Below, piece after piece: positions 35,099 to 44,600 of a stretch of 64,000 nucleotides of DNA. Origin of the DNA: Jiangella anatolica (GTDB lineage Bacteria; Actinomycetota; Actinomycetes; Jiangellales; Jiangellaceae); NCBI RefSeq assembly GCF_003236295.1, contig NZ_POTW01000001.1, positions 124,001 to 188,000 of the forward strand. The letters are read 5' to 3'. The position numbers and the translations under genes were made by a program. The notes below the pieces were generated by a model. That model had not been told where the DNA came from. It saw nothing but the letters and a program-made list of their open reading frames with translations, and did not search any database. The stretch's first letter is position 1; the number at the start of each line of letters is the position of its first letter.

Positions 35099-35146
35099 TT
35101 GACGGCGTCAGCGGATGACCCTAACGTGTGCTGCAACGTTCCAGCA
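35099..35146 (+). promoter_or_regulatory. LacI-gene promoter with operator O1
   Basis: TTGACG (35099-35104) and TAACGT (35122-35127) are spaced by exactly 17 bp. Operator O1, TGCTGCAACGTTCCAGCA (35129-35146), is a near-perfect palindrome centred on AACGTT, as expected for LacI-family proteins. It covers the start of transcription, so repression and autoregulation are likely. Confidence 0.7.
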
Positions 35147-35186
35147 GCGTCCCCACCACCCACGAGGTGCGACGTGCTGAAGGCAG

Positions 35187-35204
35187 TGCTGGAACGTTAG
35201 AGCA
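35187..35204 (+). promoter_or_regulatory. LacI operator O2
   Basis: TGCTGGAACGTTAGAGCA, preceded by the G it shares with O3. This is identical over 19 bp to O3, 57 bp downstream. It lies in the leader between the promoter and the LacI start and could act as a roadblock or auxiliary operator. Confidence 0.7.
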
Positions 35205-35243
35205 ACCCCAGCGCACAACGCCGGCAGAACCACTCGGCCGAGG

Positions 35244-35261
35244 TGCTGGAACGTTAGAGCA
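35244..35261 (+). promoter_or_regulatory. LacI operator O3
   Basis: Exact copy of O2. It ends a few bases before the GAAGGGG ribosome-binding site and 16 bp before the GTG start of the LacI gene. O1 and O2 are centred 58 bp apart, and O2 and O3 57 bp apart. Confidence 0.7.
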
Positions 35262-35277
35262 GACGAAGGGGTCCGCG

Positions 35278-36348
35278 GTGACGGAGCGACGCAAGGTGGC
35301 GGCGAACACGACGCTGCGGGACGTGGCGGAGCGGGTCGGCGTGTCGGTGTCCGCCGTCTCCATGGCGCTGCAGGACCACCCGCGCATCGGCGACGACACC
35401 AAGCGCCGCATCCGGGAGGCCGCCGACGAGCTGGGGTATGTGACGAACTCGGCGGCACGGGCGCTGCGGGCCAGCAAGGCCGACGCCATCGCGCTGATCG
35501 TGCCGAACACCAGCCAGCACGTCTTCGGCCACGCGTACTTCATGCACGTGCTGACCGGCGTCACCGCCGTCGCCAACCGCAACGACGCCCAGGTGGTCAT
35601 CTCGACCAGCCCGGACGAGTCGCACGGGAAGGTCGCCTACGACCGGGTGCTGCGCTCGGGCTCGGTCGACGGCGCCATCGTGACGAGCGCGGCGGTCACC
35701 GACGACGGGATCCAGCGGCTGGTCGCCGACGGCCTGCCGGTCGTGCTGCTGGGCCGCTTCCCGTACCTGCCCGACGCCGTGAGCGTGGGCATCGACGACG
35801 TCAGGGCGTCGGAGCTGGCGACCGAGCACCTCATCCAGGCGCACGGCCGCCGCGCGCTGGTCCACCTGACCGGCCCGCTGGACCACCAGAGCGCCATCGA
35901 CCGCCGCGACGGGTTCCTCGCCGCGGCCGCCCGGCACGGTGTCGGCACGTACATCGTCGAGGGGGACTTCAGCGAGGAGTCCGGCGCCGCGGCCGGGCCG
36001 CAGATCGAAGCACTCGGCGACGTCGACGGGCTGGTGGCGGCGAACGACGAGATGGCGTTCGGCGCGATGCGCCACCTGCTCGGCCGCGGCCGCCGGGTCC
36101 CGGAGGACCTCGCGGTGATCGGCTTCGACGACTTCGGGCTGAGCCGGGTCACCACCCCGTCGATCAGCACGATGCACGTGCCCGCGGAGCGGATGGCCAC
36201 CCAGGCCACCGACCGCCTGTTCGACCTCATCGGCGGCGCTCGGGTCGCCGCCGATGAGGCACACACGGTTCAGCCAGTTGAGCTGATCGCCCGGCAGTCC
36301 TGTGGCTGCGAGCCGATGGGCCGGGCCCAAGGAGGGGACAAGCAATGA
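35278..36348 (+). CDS. LacI family transcriptional regulator
   Basis: 356 residues from GTG 35278, after GAAGGGG. The open frame continues upstream through the operators, so the longer start is rejected. The N-terminal HTH is TTLRDVAERVGVSVSAVSMAL with the hinge NSAARALRASKAD, followed by a periplasmic-binding-type sugar domain ending near IARQSCGC. It overlaps the SBP gene by 4 bp, so regulator and importer are one operon. It most likely binds the four TGCTGGAACGTT-type sites and responds to an arabinose- or xylose-containing oligosaccharide. Confidence 0.88.
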   Translation: MTERRKVAANTTLRDVAERVGVSVSAVSMALQDHPRIGDDTKRRIREAADELGYVTNSAARALRASKADAIALIVPNTSQHVFGHAYFMHVLTGVTAVANRNDAQVVISTSPDESHGKVAYDRVLRSGSVDGAIVTSAAVTDDGIQRLVADGLPVVLLGRFPYLPDAVSVGIDDVRASELATEHLIQAHGRRALVHLTGPLDHQSAIDRRDGFLAAAARHGVGTYIVEGDFSEESGAAAGPQIEALGDVDGLVAANDEMAFGAMRHLLGRGRRVPEDLAVIGFDDFGLSRVTTPSISTMHVPAERMATQATDRLFDLIGGARVAADEAHTVQPVELIARQSCGCEPMGRAQGGDKQ

Positions 36349-37607
36349 GAGCAACACGAGCAGCGCTGCTCGCGATCGGCACGGCGGCGGCGGTGACGCT
36401 GGCCGCGTGTGGCGGTTCCGACGACGACGGGGGCTCGGGGGAGGCCGCGGGCCCGGTCGCGCTGACGTTGTGGACCGGCTTCACCGGCGGCGACCGCGCC
36501 GCCTACGAGGAGCTGATCGCCACGTTCAACGAGACCCACGACGACATCCAGGTGACGATGGAGGTGCAGCCGTGGGACACGATCGCCCAGACGCTGCCGT
36601 CGGCCTGGGGCACCGGCCAGGGTCCCGACCTCGCGACGCCCAACTTCGACCCGAACGTCATCGGCCGCTACCTGGAGACGGACTCGCTGCTGGCGCTGGA
36701 CGCGGTCGGCGACGGCGAGGACCAGATCAACGTGGACCAGCTGGCGCCGGCGGCGGTGGAGGCGTTCACGGTGGACGGTGAGCTCTACGCGGTGCCGGCC
36801 AACGTCGCCACGCTGCAGCTCTACTACAACAAGGCGCTGTTCGCCGCGGCCGGCGTCGACGCGCCGCCGGCGACGGTCGACGACTTCCGGGCCGTCGCCC
36901 AGCAGCTCACCGGCGACGGCGTCTACGGCCTGTCGCTGGCCGAGCGCGAGACGATCCAGATGTGGCCGATCCTGCAGTGGCTGGACGGCGGCGACATCGT
37001 CGGCGACGACAACTGCTCGGTCCTGGACAGCCCGGAGAACATCGAGAGCCTGACCACGTGGGCGCAGCTCGTGCAGGACGGCGTCGCGCCGGTCGGGCTG
37101 ACGGGTGCGGAGTCCGACGCGCTGTTCAGCGCCGGCCAGGCGGCCATGCAGCTCAACGGCCCGTGGGCGGCGCCCGGCTACACCGACGCCGGCATCGACC
37201 TCGGCGTGGCGCCGGTGCCGACCGGCGTCGACGGTGACGTGACGCTGGCCTCGACCGTCCCGCTCGCCGTCTCGGCGAACACCGACCACCCGGAGGAGGC
37301 GCAGGAGTTCCTCGCCTGGTGGACCGGAGTGGACGCGCAGAAGCAGTTCGCGCTGGCCAGCGGCTTCCCGCCGGTCCGCACGGACCTGGCCGACGACCCC
37401 GAGCTGGCGGCGAACGACGTGGTCTCGGCGTTCGCGGCGGCGCTGCCGAGCGGGCGGCTCTACCTGCAGGGCGTGCCGAACGCGACCGAGGTCGACGCCG
37501 AGGGGTACGTGCCGCTGATCGGCGAGATCACCCGCGGCGAGGACGTGGCCGGTGCGGCCGCGGCGGCGACGGAGCGGATCGACGCGATCACGGGCTGCCA
37601 GAGCTGA
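36345..37607 (+). CDS. ABC sugar-binding lipoprotein, family 1
   Basis: 420 residues. The lipobox is VTLAACGGS. LTLWTGFTGGDRAAYEELIATFN is the classical SBP_bac_1 start; further on come the ALFAAAGVD and AAMQLNGPW motifs. RBS AAGGAGGGG precedes ATG 36345. It delivers oligosaccharides to the two permeases that follow. No ATPase gene is present in the window, so a shared MsiK-type ATPase elsewhere probably powers it, as is usual in actinomycetes. Confidence 0.88.
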   Translation: MRATRAALLAIGTAAAVTLAACGGSDDDGGSGEAAGPVALTLWTGFTGGDRAAYEELIATFNETHDDIQVTMEVQPWDTIAQTLPSAWGTGQGPDLATPNFDPNVIGRYLETDSLLALDAVGDGEDQINVDQLAPAAVEAFTVDGELYAVPANVATLQLYYNKALFAAAGVDAPPATVDDFRAVAQQLTGDGVYGLSLAERETIQMWPILQWLDGGDIVGDDNCSVLDSPENIESLTTWAQLVQDGVAPVGLTGAESDALFSAGQAAMQLNGPWAAPGYTDAGIDLGVAPVPTGVDGDVTLASTVPLAVSANTDHPEEAQEFLAWWTGVDAQKQFALASGFPPVRTDLADDPELAANDVVSAFAAALPSGRLYLQGVPNATEVDAEGYVPLIGEITRGEDVAGAAAAATERIDAITGCQS

Positions 37608-38566
37608 TGTCGACGACGTCCACCGCCTCGGCGAGCGGCGCGCGAGGCGTCGCCCGCCGGGGCGGCTCGGCCCCGGACACCGGGACGACGCCGCGGCGGC
37701 GCCGGATCCGCTGGCAGCCGGCCTGGCTGTTCATGGCGCCGAGCCTGACGATCATCGCGGTGTTCATCGCGTACCCGATCGTCGAGTCGTTCCGCTACAG
37801 CCTGTACGACTGGAGGGTCGGCGCCGACAGCCAGGAGTGGCTGGGCCTGGGCAACTACACCGAGCTGTTCGGCGACGAGCGGTTCTGGAACGCGCTGCGG
37901 GTCACGGTGATCTTCGCCGTGGCCAGCGTCGCGCTGCAGCTGCTGCTCGGCTACGCCGCGGCGGCCGCGCTGCAGCGCGACGGCTGGTTCAACCGGGTCG
38001 TCCGGTCGGCGTTCTTCTTCCCGACGGTCGTCGCGCTCGCCGTCATCGGCCTGGTCTGGCGGTTCCTGCTGGACCCGCAGATCGGGCTGGTGAGCGGGCT
38101 GATCGAGCGGTTCGGCGGCGACCCGGTGCAGTGGCTGCAGGACCCGGCGCTCGCGCTGCCCACCGTCATCTTCGTCAGCGTGTGGAAGAACGTCGGCTTC
38201 ACCATGATCATCCTGCTGGCCGCCCTCAAGGGCGTGCCCGCCCAGCTCTACGAGGCGGCCCGGCTCGACGGCGCCTCCGGCTGGCGGCTGACCCGGCACG
38301 TGACGCTGCCGTCGATCCGCCCGGCGCTGCTGTTCGCCACCATGATCATGACCATCAACTCGCTGCAGGTGTTCGATCTCGTGTACGTGATGACCAACGG
38401 CGGGCCGCTGTTCGCCACCGACACCCTCGTCACCATGATGTTCCGCGAGGGCTTCGAGAACTTCCGGATCGGCTACGCCTCCGCGATCGCGTGGGTGCTG
38501 TTCGCGCTGATCCTGCTGCTGTCCGCGCTGCAGTTGAAGCTGTTCAGGTACCGCGATGTCGACTGA
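37607..38566 (+). CDS. ABC sugar transporter permease, MalF-like
   Basis: 319 residues. A basic, disordered N-terminus of about 35 residues is followed by WLFMAPSLTIIAVFIAYPIV and six membrane segments. The EAA loop is YEAARLDGASGWRLTRHV. It starts at the stop of the SBP gene (one-base overlap) and overlaps the next permease by 11 bp. Confidence 0.88.
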   Translation: MSTTSTASASGARGVARRGGSAPDTGTTPRRRRIRWQPAWLFMAPSLTIIAVFIAYPIVESFRYSLYDWRVGADSQEWLGLGNYTELFGDERFWNALRVTVIFAVASVALQLLLGYAAAAALQRDGWFNRVVRSAFFFPTVVALAVIGLVWRFLLDPQIGLVSGLIERFGGDPVQWLQDPALALPTVIFVSVWKNVGFTMIILLAALKGVPAQLYEAARLDGASGWRLTRHVTLPSIRPALLFATMIMTINSLQVFDLVYVMTNGGPLFATDTLVTMMFREGFENFRIGYASAIAWVLFALILLLSALQLKLFRYRDVD

Positions 38567-39386
38567 CCTGCGCGCGGGCGCCCAGAGCTCGCTGAAATGG
38601 ATCTTGCTCGGCATCGGGCTGGTGTTCGCGCTGGTGCCGTTCGTCTGGATGGTGACCGGCTCGTTCCGCACCGAGGCCGACCTGTTCGCCGCGCCCGACC
38701 GGCTGTGGCCCGCGACGTGGAGCCTGCACGGCTACCGCGGCATCTGGGCGGAGCTGCCGTTCCTGCGGCTGATCGTCAACAGCTTCGTGTTCGCCGGCGT
38801 CACGACGCTGCTGTGCCTGCTGTTCGACTCGATGTGCGCCTACGCGCTGGCCCGGATCCGGTTCCGCGGGTCGACGCTGTGCTTCTGGCTGGTGATCGCG
38901 ACCCTGATGATCCCGTTCCAGGTGACGCTGATCCCGGTGTTCGTGGAGCTGTTCCACCTCGGCTGGCTCGACACCTACCAGGGCCTGATCCTGCCCCGCG
39001 CCACCAGCGCGTTCGGCATCTTCATGCTCCGGCAGTTCTTCATCTCGATCCCGCGGGAGCTGGACGAGGCGGCGCGCATCGACGGCGCCGGGCACCTGCG
39101 GATCTACTTCCGGATCATCCTGCCGCTGGCCAAGCCGGCGCTGGCGACGCTGGCCGTCCTGCACTTCATGAACCTCTGGAACGACCTGCTCTGGCCGCTG
39201 ATCGTCACCAGCTCGACCGACATGCGCACGCTGCCGGCCGGGCTGACGCTGTTCGGCGGCCAGCACGTCATCGACCACGCGGTGCTGCTGGCCGGCGCGA
39301 CGATCTCGCTGCTGCCCCTGGCCATCGCATTCTTCCTGGCGCAACGGTACTTCGTGGCCGGCGTCGCGACGACGGGACTCAAATGA
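38556..39386 (+). CDS. ABC sugar transporter permease, MalG-like
   Basis: 276 residues with six membrane segments. The EAA-type loop is LDEAARIDGAGHLRIYFRI, and FVWMVTGSFRTEADLF near the start is typical of MalG/CUT1 permeases. ATG 38556 lies inside the end of the first permease gene. Its stop overlaps the GH1-like gene by ATGA. Confidence 0.88.
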   Translation: MSTDLRAGAQSSLKWILLGIGLVFALVPFVWMVTGSFRTEADLFAAPDRLWPATWSLHGYRGIWAELPFLRLIVNSFVFAGVTTLLCLLFDSMCAYALARIRFRGSTLCFWLVIATLMIPFQVTLIPVFVELFHLGWLDTYQGLILPRATSAFGIFMLRQFFISIPRELDEAARIDGAGHLRIYFRIILPLAKPALATLAVLHFMNLWNDLLWPLIVTSSTDMRTLPAGLTLFGGQHVIDHAVLLAGATISLLPLAIAFFLAQRYFVAGVATTGLK

Positions 39387-40717
39387 CCACTCGGCCACCG
39401 TTCGCCCCGGGCTCGCTCACCTGGGCGGTGGGCATCGAGGACACCTGCGTCTATCCGCCGGACGGGGCGCCGCCGCTGGACGAGCACGCGCTGACCGGTC
39501 ACGACGAGCACTGGCGCGACGACCTGGAGCTGGCCGGCAAGCTCGGCGCGACGGTGGTCCGCTACGGCGTCAGCTGGCCGCGGACGCACGTCGCGCCGGG
39601 CACGTTCGACTGGGACCGGCTGGACGAGGTGACGGAGTACGCAGCCGGCGACCTCGGCCTGACGCTCGTCGCCGACCTCGTGCACTACGGCACGCCGCGC
39701 TGGCTGCCGGGCTCGTTCGCCGACCCGGGCTACGTCGACGCCGTCGCCGAGTTCGCCGGCGCGCTGGCCGAGCGCTACGCCGGCCGGATCACCCACTTCA
39801 CCCCGCTCAACGAGCCGGTGACGACGGCGTCGTTCTGCGGGCTGCGCGGCATCTGGCCACCGCGGATGACCGGCTGGGACGGCTGGACGGCGGTCGCGGT
39901 GCCGATCGCCGCCGGCATCGCCCGCGCCGCGCACGCGATCCGGGCCGCGCAGCCGGACGCCCGCATCGTCCACGTCGAGGCGGCCACGCACGTGCGCACG
40001 AGCGAGCCGGGGCTGGAGTCGCAGCGCCGGCTGCTCACCGACATCGGCTGGCTGCCCACCGACCTCGCCCTCGGCCGGGTGTCCGGCGAGCACCCGATGC
40101 GCGACTGGCTGCTGCGCCACGGCGCCGACGCGGACCTGCTCGGCGAGCTGGTGGCGCACCCGGCGCCGGTCGACCTCATCGGGGTGAACTACTACCCGGA
40201 ACTCACGCCGCGGAACCTCACCACCGTCGGCGGCGAGGTCCTGCAGGTCACCTACGACCGCGGCGCCGACGGGCTGCGCGAGGCGCTGCTGGCCTTCCGC
40301 GACCGCTACGGGCTGCCGCTGCTCGTCACCGAGACCAGCGTGGAGGGCGACGACGACCGCCGCGAGGCGTGGCTGACCGACTCCGTCGCCGAGCTGCGCC
40401 GACTGCGCGCCGGCGGCCTGGACGTGCGCGGCTACACCTGGTGGCCGATGCTGGACTTCGTCGACTGGTCCTGGGCCGCCGGCGGCGCCAACGTCGAGGA
40501 GTTCGCCGTCGCCCGCACGGCCGCGGACGGCTCGGTCGACATCGGCCCGGCGCCGTCGCTGGGCGACCCGGCCGCCGGCAAGACGCCGTTCCTGCGCCGG
40601 ATGGGGCTGGTGCGCCTGTACGAGACCGCCGACGGCGACCTCGAACGGCAGCCGACCCGGGTGGCCGACGAGTACGCCGCCCAGGCGCAGCGGCCGGCGG
40701 GGGAGGACGACCGATGA
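39383..40717 (+). CDS. Glycoside hydrolase family 1-like (beta-glycosidase)
   Basis: 444 residues, no signal peptide. The acid/base Glu is in FTPLNEPVTTAS, and the second catalytic Glu in LLVTETSVEGDD, the position of the GH1 (I/V)TENG motif. The start is unusual (LTWAVGIEDTCVYPP). It is somewhat outside the core of GH1, so the linkage it cuts is unclear. Cytoplasmic location after the importer suggests it trims imported oligosaccharides. Coupled by ATGA on both sides. Confidence 0.78.
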   Translation: MTTRPPFAPGSLTWAVGIEDTCVYPPDGAPPLDEHALTGHDEHWRDDLELAGKLGATVVRYGVSWPRTHVAPGTFDWDRLDEVTEYAAGDLGLTLVADLVHYGTPRWLPGSFADPGYVDAVAEFAGALAERYAGRITHFTPLNEPVTTASFCGLRGIWPPRMTGWDGWTAVAVPIAAGIARAAHAIRAAQPDARIVHVEAATHVRTSEPGLESQRRLLTDIGWLPTDLALGRVSGEHPMRDWLLRHGADADLLGELVAHPAPVDLIGVNYYPELTPRNLTTVGGEVLQVTYDRGADGLREALLAFRDRYGLPLLVTETSVEGDDDRREAWLTDSVAELRRLRAGGLDVRGYTWWPMLDFVDWSWAAGGANVEEFAVARTAADGSVDIGPAPSLGDPAAGKTPFLRRMGLVRLYETADGDLERQPTRVADEYAAQAQRPAGEDDR

Positions 40718-41661
40718 CGGAGCCGGCGCACCCCGACTACTTCGCCGACCCGTTCGTCCTCGCGGTCCCCGGCGGCTACGCGGCGTACGGCACCACACCC
40801 GCGCACCCCGGTGACGTCTTCGAGTCGCTCTGGTCGCCGGACCTGCGCGTCTGGGAGCCGCGCGGGCCGGTGCTGCGCCGGCCCGACGGCCTGGGCGACG
40901 AGTTCTGGGCGCCGGAGGTGGCCCACGCCGACGGCGCCTACTGGCTGTACTACTCCGTCGGCCACGGCATCGACGGCCACCACCTGCGGGTGGCTCGCGC
41001 CGACACCCCGTTCGGCCCGTTCGACGACCTCGGCGTCTCGCTCACCCCGGGAGAGCGGTTCGCCATCGACGCGCACCCGTTCCGCGACGTCGACGGCCGC
41101 TGGTACCTGTTCCTCGCCCGCGACGTGCTCGACGCGCAGCGGCCCGGCACGCACCTGGCCGTCGCGCCGCTGGCGAGCATGACCGAGCTCGCGGCGCCGC
41201 CGGCGCACGTGCTGGCGCCGAACGCGGACTGGCAGCTCTACCAGCGCGATCGCGAGATGTACGGCCGCCGGTTCGACTGGCACACCCTGGAGGGGCCGGC
41301 GGTGGTCCGCCGGAACGGCCGGTACTGGCTGACGTACTCCGGCGGCGCCTGGACCGGCCCCGGGTACGCCGTCGCCTGGGCGGTCGCGGATCACCCGCTC
41401 GGCCCGTGGCGGCATGCGCCGGAGGGCACGCCGCCGCTGCTGGCCACCCGGCCCGGTCTCGCCGGTCCCGGCCACAACTCGATCGTCACCGGGCCGGACG
41501 GCGGCGACGTCATCGCCTTCCATGCCTGGGACGCGGCCGGGCGGCTGCGCCGGCTGCACCTCCACCACCTGACCTGGTCCGAGACCGGCCCCCGGGTCGG
41601 CGGACCGCTGATCGACCCGTCGGAGAGGAGGCATGCTCAAACGTTCCAGCACCACGACTGA
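40714..41661 (+). CDS. Glycoside hydrolase family 43 (arabinofuranosidase/xylosidase type)
   Basis: 315 residues, cytoplasmic. The five-bladed propeller signature is clear: YFADPFVL with the general-base Asp, EFWAPEVAHADGAYWLYYS, and IDAHPFRDVDGRWYLF for the pKa-modulating Asp. Activities in GH43 are mainly alpha-L-arabinofuranosidase and beta-xylosidase, which match the GH51-type enzyme that follows. The last codons contain a LacI operator (41634-41651), so the C-terminus (RRHAQTFQHHD) is partly shaped by that site. Confidence 0.84.
   Translation: MTEPAHPDYFADPFVLAVPGGYAAYGTTPAHPGDVFESLWSPDLRVWEPRGPVLRRPDGLGDEFWAPEVAHADGAYWLYYSVGHGIDGHHLRVARADTPFGPFDDLGVSLTPGERFAIDAHPFRDVDGRWYLFLARDVLDAQRPGTHLAVAPLASMTELAAPPAHVLAPNADWQLYQRDREMYGRRFDWHTLEGPAVVRRNGRYWLTYSGGAWTGPGYAVAWAVADHPLGPWRHAPEGTPPLLATRPGLAGPGHNSIVTGPDGGDVIAFHAWDAAGRLRRLHLHHLTWSETGPRVGGPLIDPSERRHAQTFQHHD
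41634..41651 (+). promoter_or_regulatory. LacI operator O4 inside the 3' end of the GH43 gene
   Basis: TGCTCAAACGTTCCAGCA. Its reverse complement differs from O2/O3 at one position only. It lies 23 bp upstream of the ATG of the large arabinofuranosidase gene. This implies separate LacI control of that gene. Confidence 0.7.
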
Positions 41662-41674
41662 ACGAGGAGCCCGC

Positions 41675-44600
41675 ATGAGAAGATCCAGAGCGGCCATCGC
41701 CCAGCTCGCCCTGGCCGCCTCGCTCGCGACCGCGCTGACGGTCACCGACCTCGAACCCGCTCACGCCGCCGACGCCACCATCGCCATCGACGCCACCGCC
41801 TACCAGGGCGTGGTCCAGCCCAGCGTCACCGGGCAGATGGCCGAGTGGGCCTACGACCAGATGAACGGCGCCTGGGCCCAGCGGCTGCGGAACCGGTCGC
41901 TGGAGACGGAGACCGTCGACGCCGGGCGCAGCCCGCTGTACGACGCGTTCTCCGGCAGCCAGCTGGACCGCTCCCGCTGGACGCCGATCAGCCTCGACGG
42001 CGCGCCGGCCGGCACCGCGACGGTGTCCGGCGGCACCATGACCCTCACCTCGGCGGCGCCGGGCCGCTGGGGCCTCATGTCCAACGACCTCGGCGACACC
42101 CGCTACGCCAGCACCGTCGTCGAGACCCGGATCACGTCGCTGACCGGCACGAACGCCATCCTCAGCATGTACGGCGGCAGCGGTGCCGGCGACTTCACCA
42201 AGTTCGTCGAGTTCGCCGTCGAGGGCGGCCAGCTCAAGGTGTTCGCCGACGGCCTGGCGCCGTGGACGGGACCCGCGGCGACCGTCCCCGCCACGCTGCG
42301 CGTCGAGGTCTCGCCGGCCGGCGGGACGGCGCGCGACCTCGCCTTCTTCTACAACGGCACGCAGGTGCACACGATCTCCGGCTACACGCTGCTGCCCGAA
42401 CGCTTCCGCGCGTTCGTCTACACCTTCTCCGGCAGCATCGGCGTCGACCACGTCACCGTGTCCCACGACGACACGTACGACGGCTTCGGCGGCACGGCGC
42501 TGTCGCCGCGGTGGACGCCCACGCTGCTGGAGGGCAGCTCGGCGGGCACCGTCACCGTCGGGTCCGGACGGGTCCAGCTCACCGGCACCGCGAACTCGCG
42601 CTACACGCTGCTGTCCGAGCCGATCCGCAACAGCGCCGTCGACTGGACCACCGTCAGCGCCCGGCTGCAGTCGGTCAGCGGCGTCAACGGGCTGATCAAC
42701 ATCTACGGCGGCTCCGGCGCCGGCGACTTCAGCAAGTTCATGGAGTTCGGCGTCGAGGGCGGCGTCGCCCGGGTGTTCGCGCCCGGCGGCTACACCTGGA
42801 CCGGTGGCGCCGTCAGCCTCCCGGCCACGCTCTCGGTGCAGGTCAGCCCGTACTACGCGAACGGGCGCAGCTTCCGGTTCTACGTCAACGGCACCAAGGT
42901 GCACGAGCTGTGGAACCGCACCGACGTGCCGGCCGGCGACTTCCGCGTCGGCCTCTACGGGTTCGGCACGTCCACCACCCAGTGGGACCGCGTCGGCGTC
43001 GACACCGTGCACATGTGGGACCAGTACGCACCCCACTTCGAGGGCGGGCCGGGCCTGAGCGTGGAGTGGACGCCGGTCTCGCTGGCCGGCGGCTGGGGCA
43101 GCGCCAGCCAAGGCAACAGCCAGCTCACCGTCAACGGCGCCGCGAACAGCCGCTACGGCGTGCTGTCGCAACGGCTGGAGGAGAGCGACCTCTACGACTA
43201 CACGATCGAGGCCAAGCTCGACTCCGTCACCGGCACCAACGCGCTGCTCGACGTCTACGCCGGGTCCGGGCGCGGCGACTTCACGAAGTTCGTCGAGTTC
43301 GGCATCGAGGGCGGCGTGCTGAAGGTGTTCGGCGACGGCGTGCCGACCTGGACCGGGCCGGCGGCCACCACCCCGGCGCTGCTGCGGGTCGAGGTCAGCC
43401 GGTGGAAGCCGGGCGGGCGCGACTTCTCCTTCTTCTACAACGACCGCCTCGTGCACCGGCTGGAAGGGATCACCGCGGTCGGGCAGCAGGAGTACCAGGT
43501 CTTCGCCTACGGCTACGGCACCTCGACCACGAAGTGGGACTACGTCACCTGGTGGCGCAACCCGGGCTGGTCCGAGGACGGGTACGCCGACCGCGCCGCG
43601 TACCGGCACGTGACCGGCGCCTACAACGGCCGGTACGCCCAGCAGGTGGAGGTCACCCAGCACACGTCCGGGCGCAAGGGCATCGCGCAGGGCGACGTGC
43701 AGGTCTCCGCGGGCAAGCCTTACGAGCTGACTGTCTGGCTCAAGCAGACCGGCCTCAGCGCACCGGTCACCGTCTATCTCGGCCCCGGCTCCGGCGACGG
43801 ACCCGGCTACACGCCGTACGCGTCGGCGACGATCGCCGGCGTCACCGGCAGCTGGGCGAAGTACACGGTGACGCTGACGCCGTCGACCACCGATCCACAG
43901 GCGAAGCTGTTCATCGGCACCGCCGGGACCGGAACGCTGACGATCGACATGCCGAGCCTGATGCCGCTGCACCCGTCCGAGGTGGTGCACGGCGGCTGGC
44001 GGCCGGAGTTCGTCGACAAGGTCAGCGCGCTGAAGCCGGACACGATCCGCTGGCCGGGCGGCATCATCGCCGACTCCTACTACTGGGAGCACGGCGTCGG
44101 GCCGCGCGACGACCGCGACCCGATGTACTTCGCCCAGTGGGACGCCCAGTGGATGACGAACGACGTCGGCACCGACGAGATCCTCGGCCTGGCCGAGGCG
44201 CTCGGGCTGAATGTCGTGCTCAACGTCAACTGGGGCCAGGGCACCGCGGCCAGCGCCGCCAACTGGGTCGAGTACGCCAATGGCTCGACCGCCACCCCGC
44301 AGGGCGCCCAGCGGGCGGCCAACGGGCGGACCGCGCCGTGGGACGTCGACCTGTGGGAGATCGGCAACGAGGTCTGGGGCTGGTGGACGCCGGGCAGCAC
44401 GAACGCGGCCACCTACGCGGCCAGCTACAACGCGTTCCGCGACGCGATGGTCGCCAAGGACGCCGGCATCGAGGTGGTCGCCGAGGGCGGTGACGGCAAC
44501 AGCGCCGACCAGGCCTGGAACACCACCATGGTCCAGACGTCCGGGTCGAGGATGGATCACCTCGCGGTGCACTACTACAGCCCGCAGCCGCTGCCGCAGA

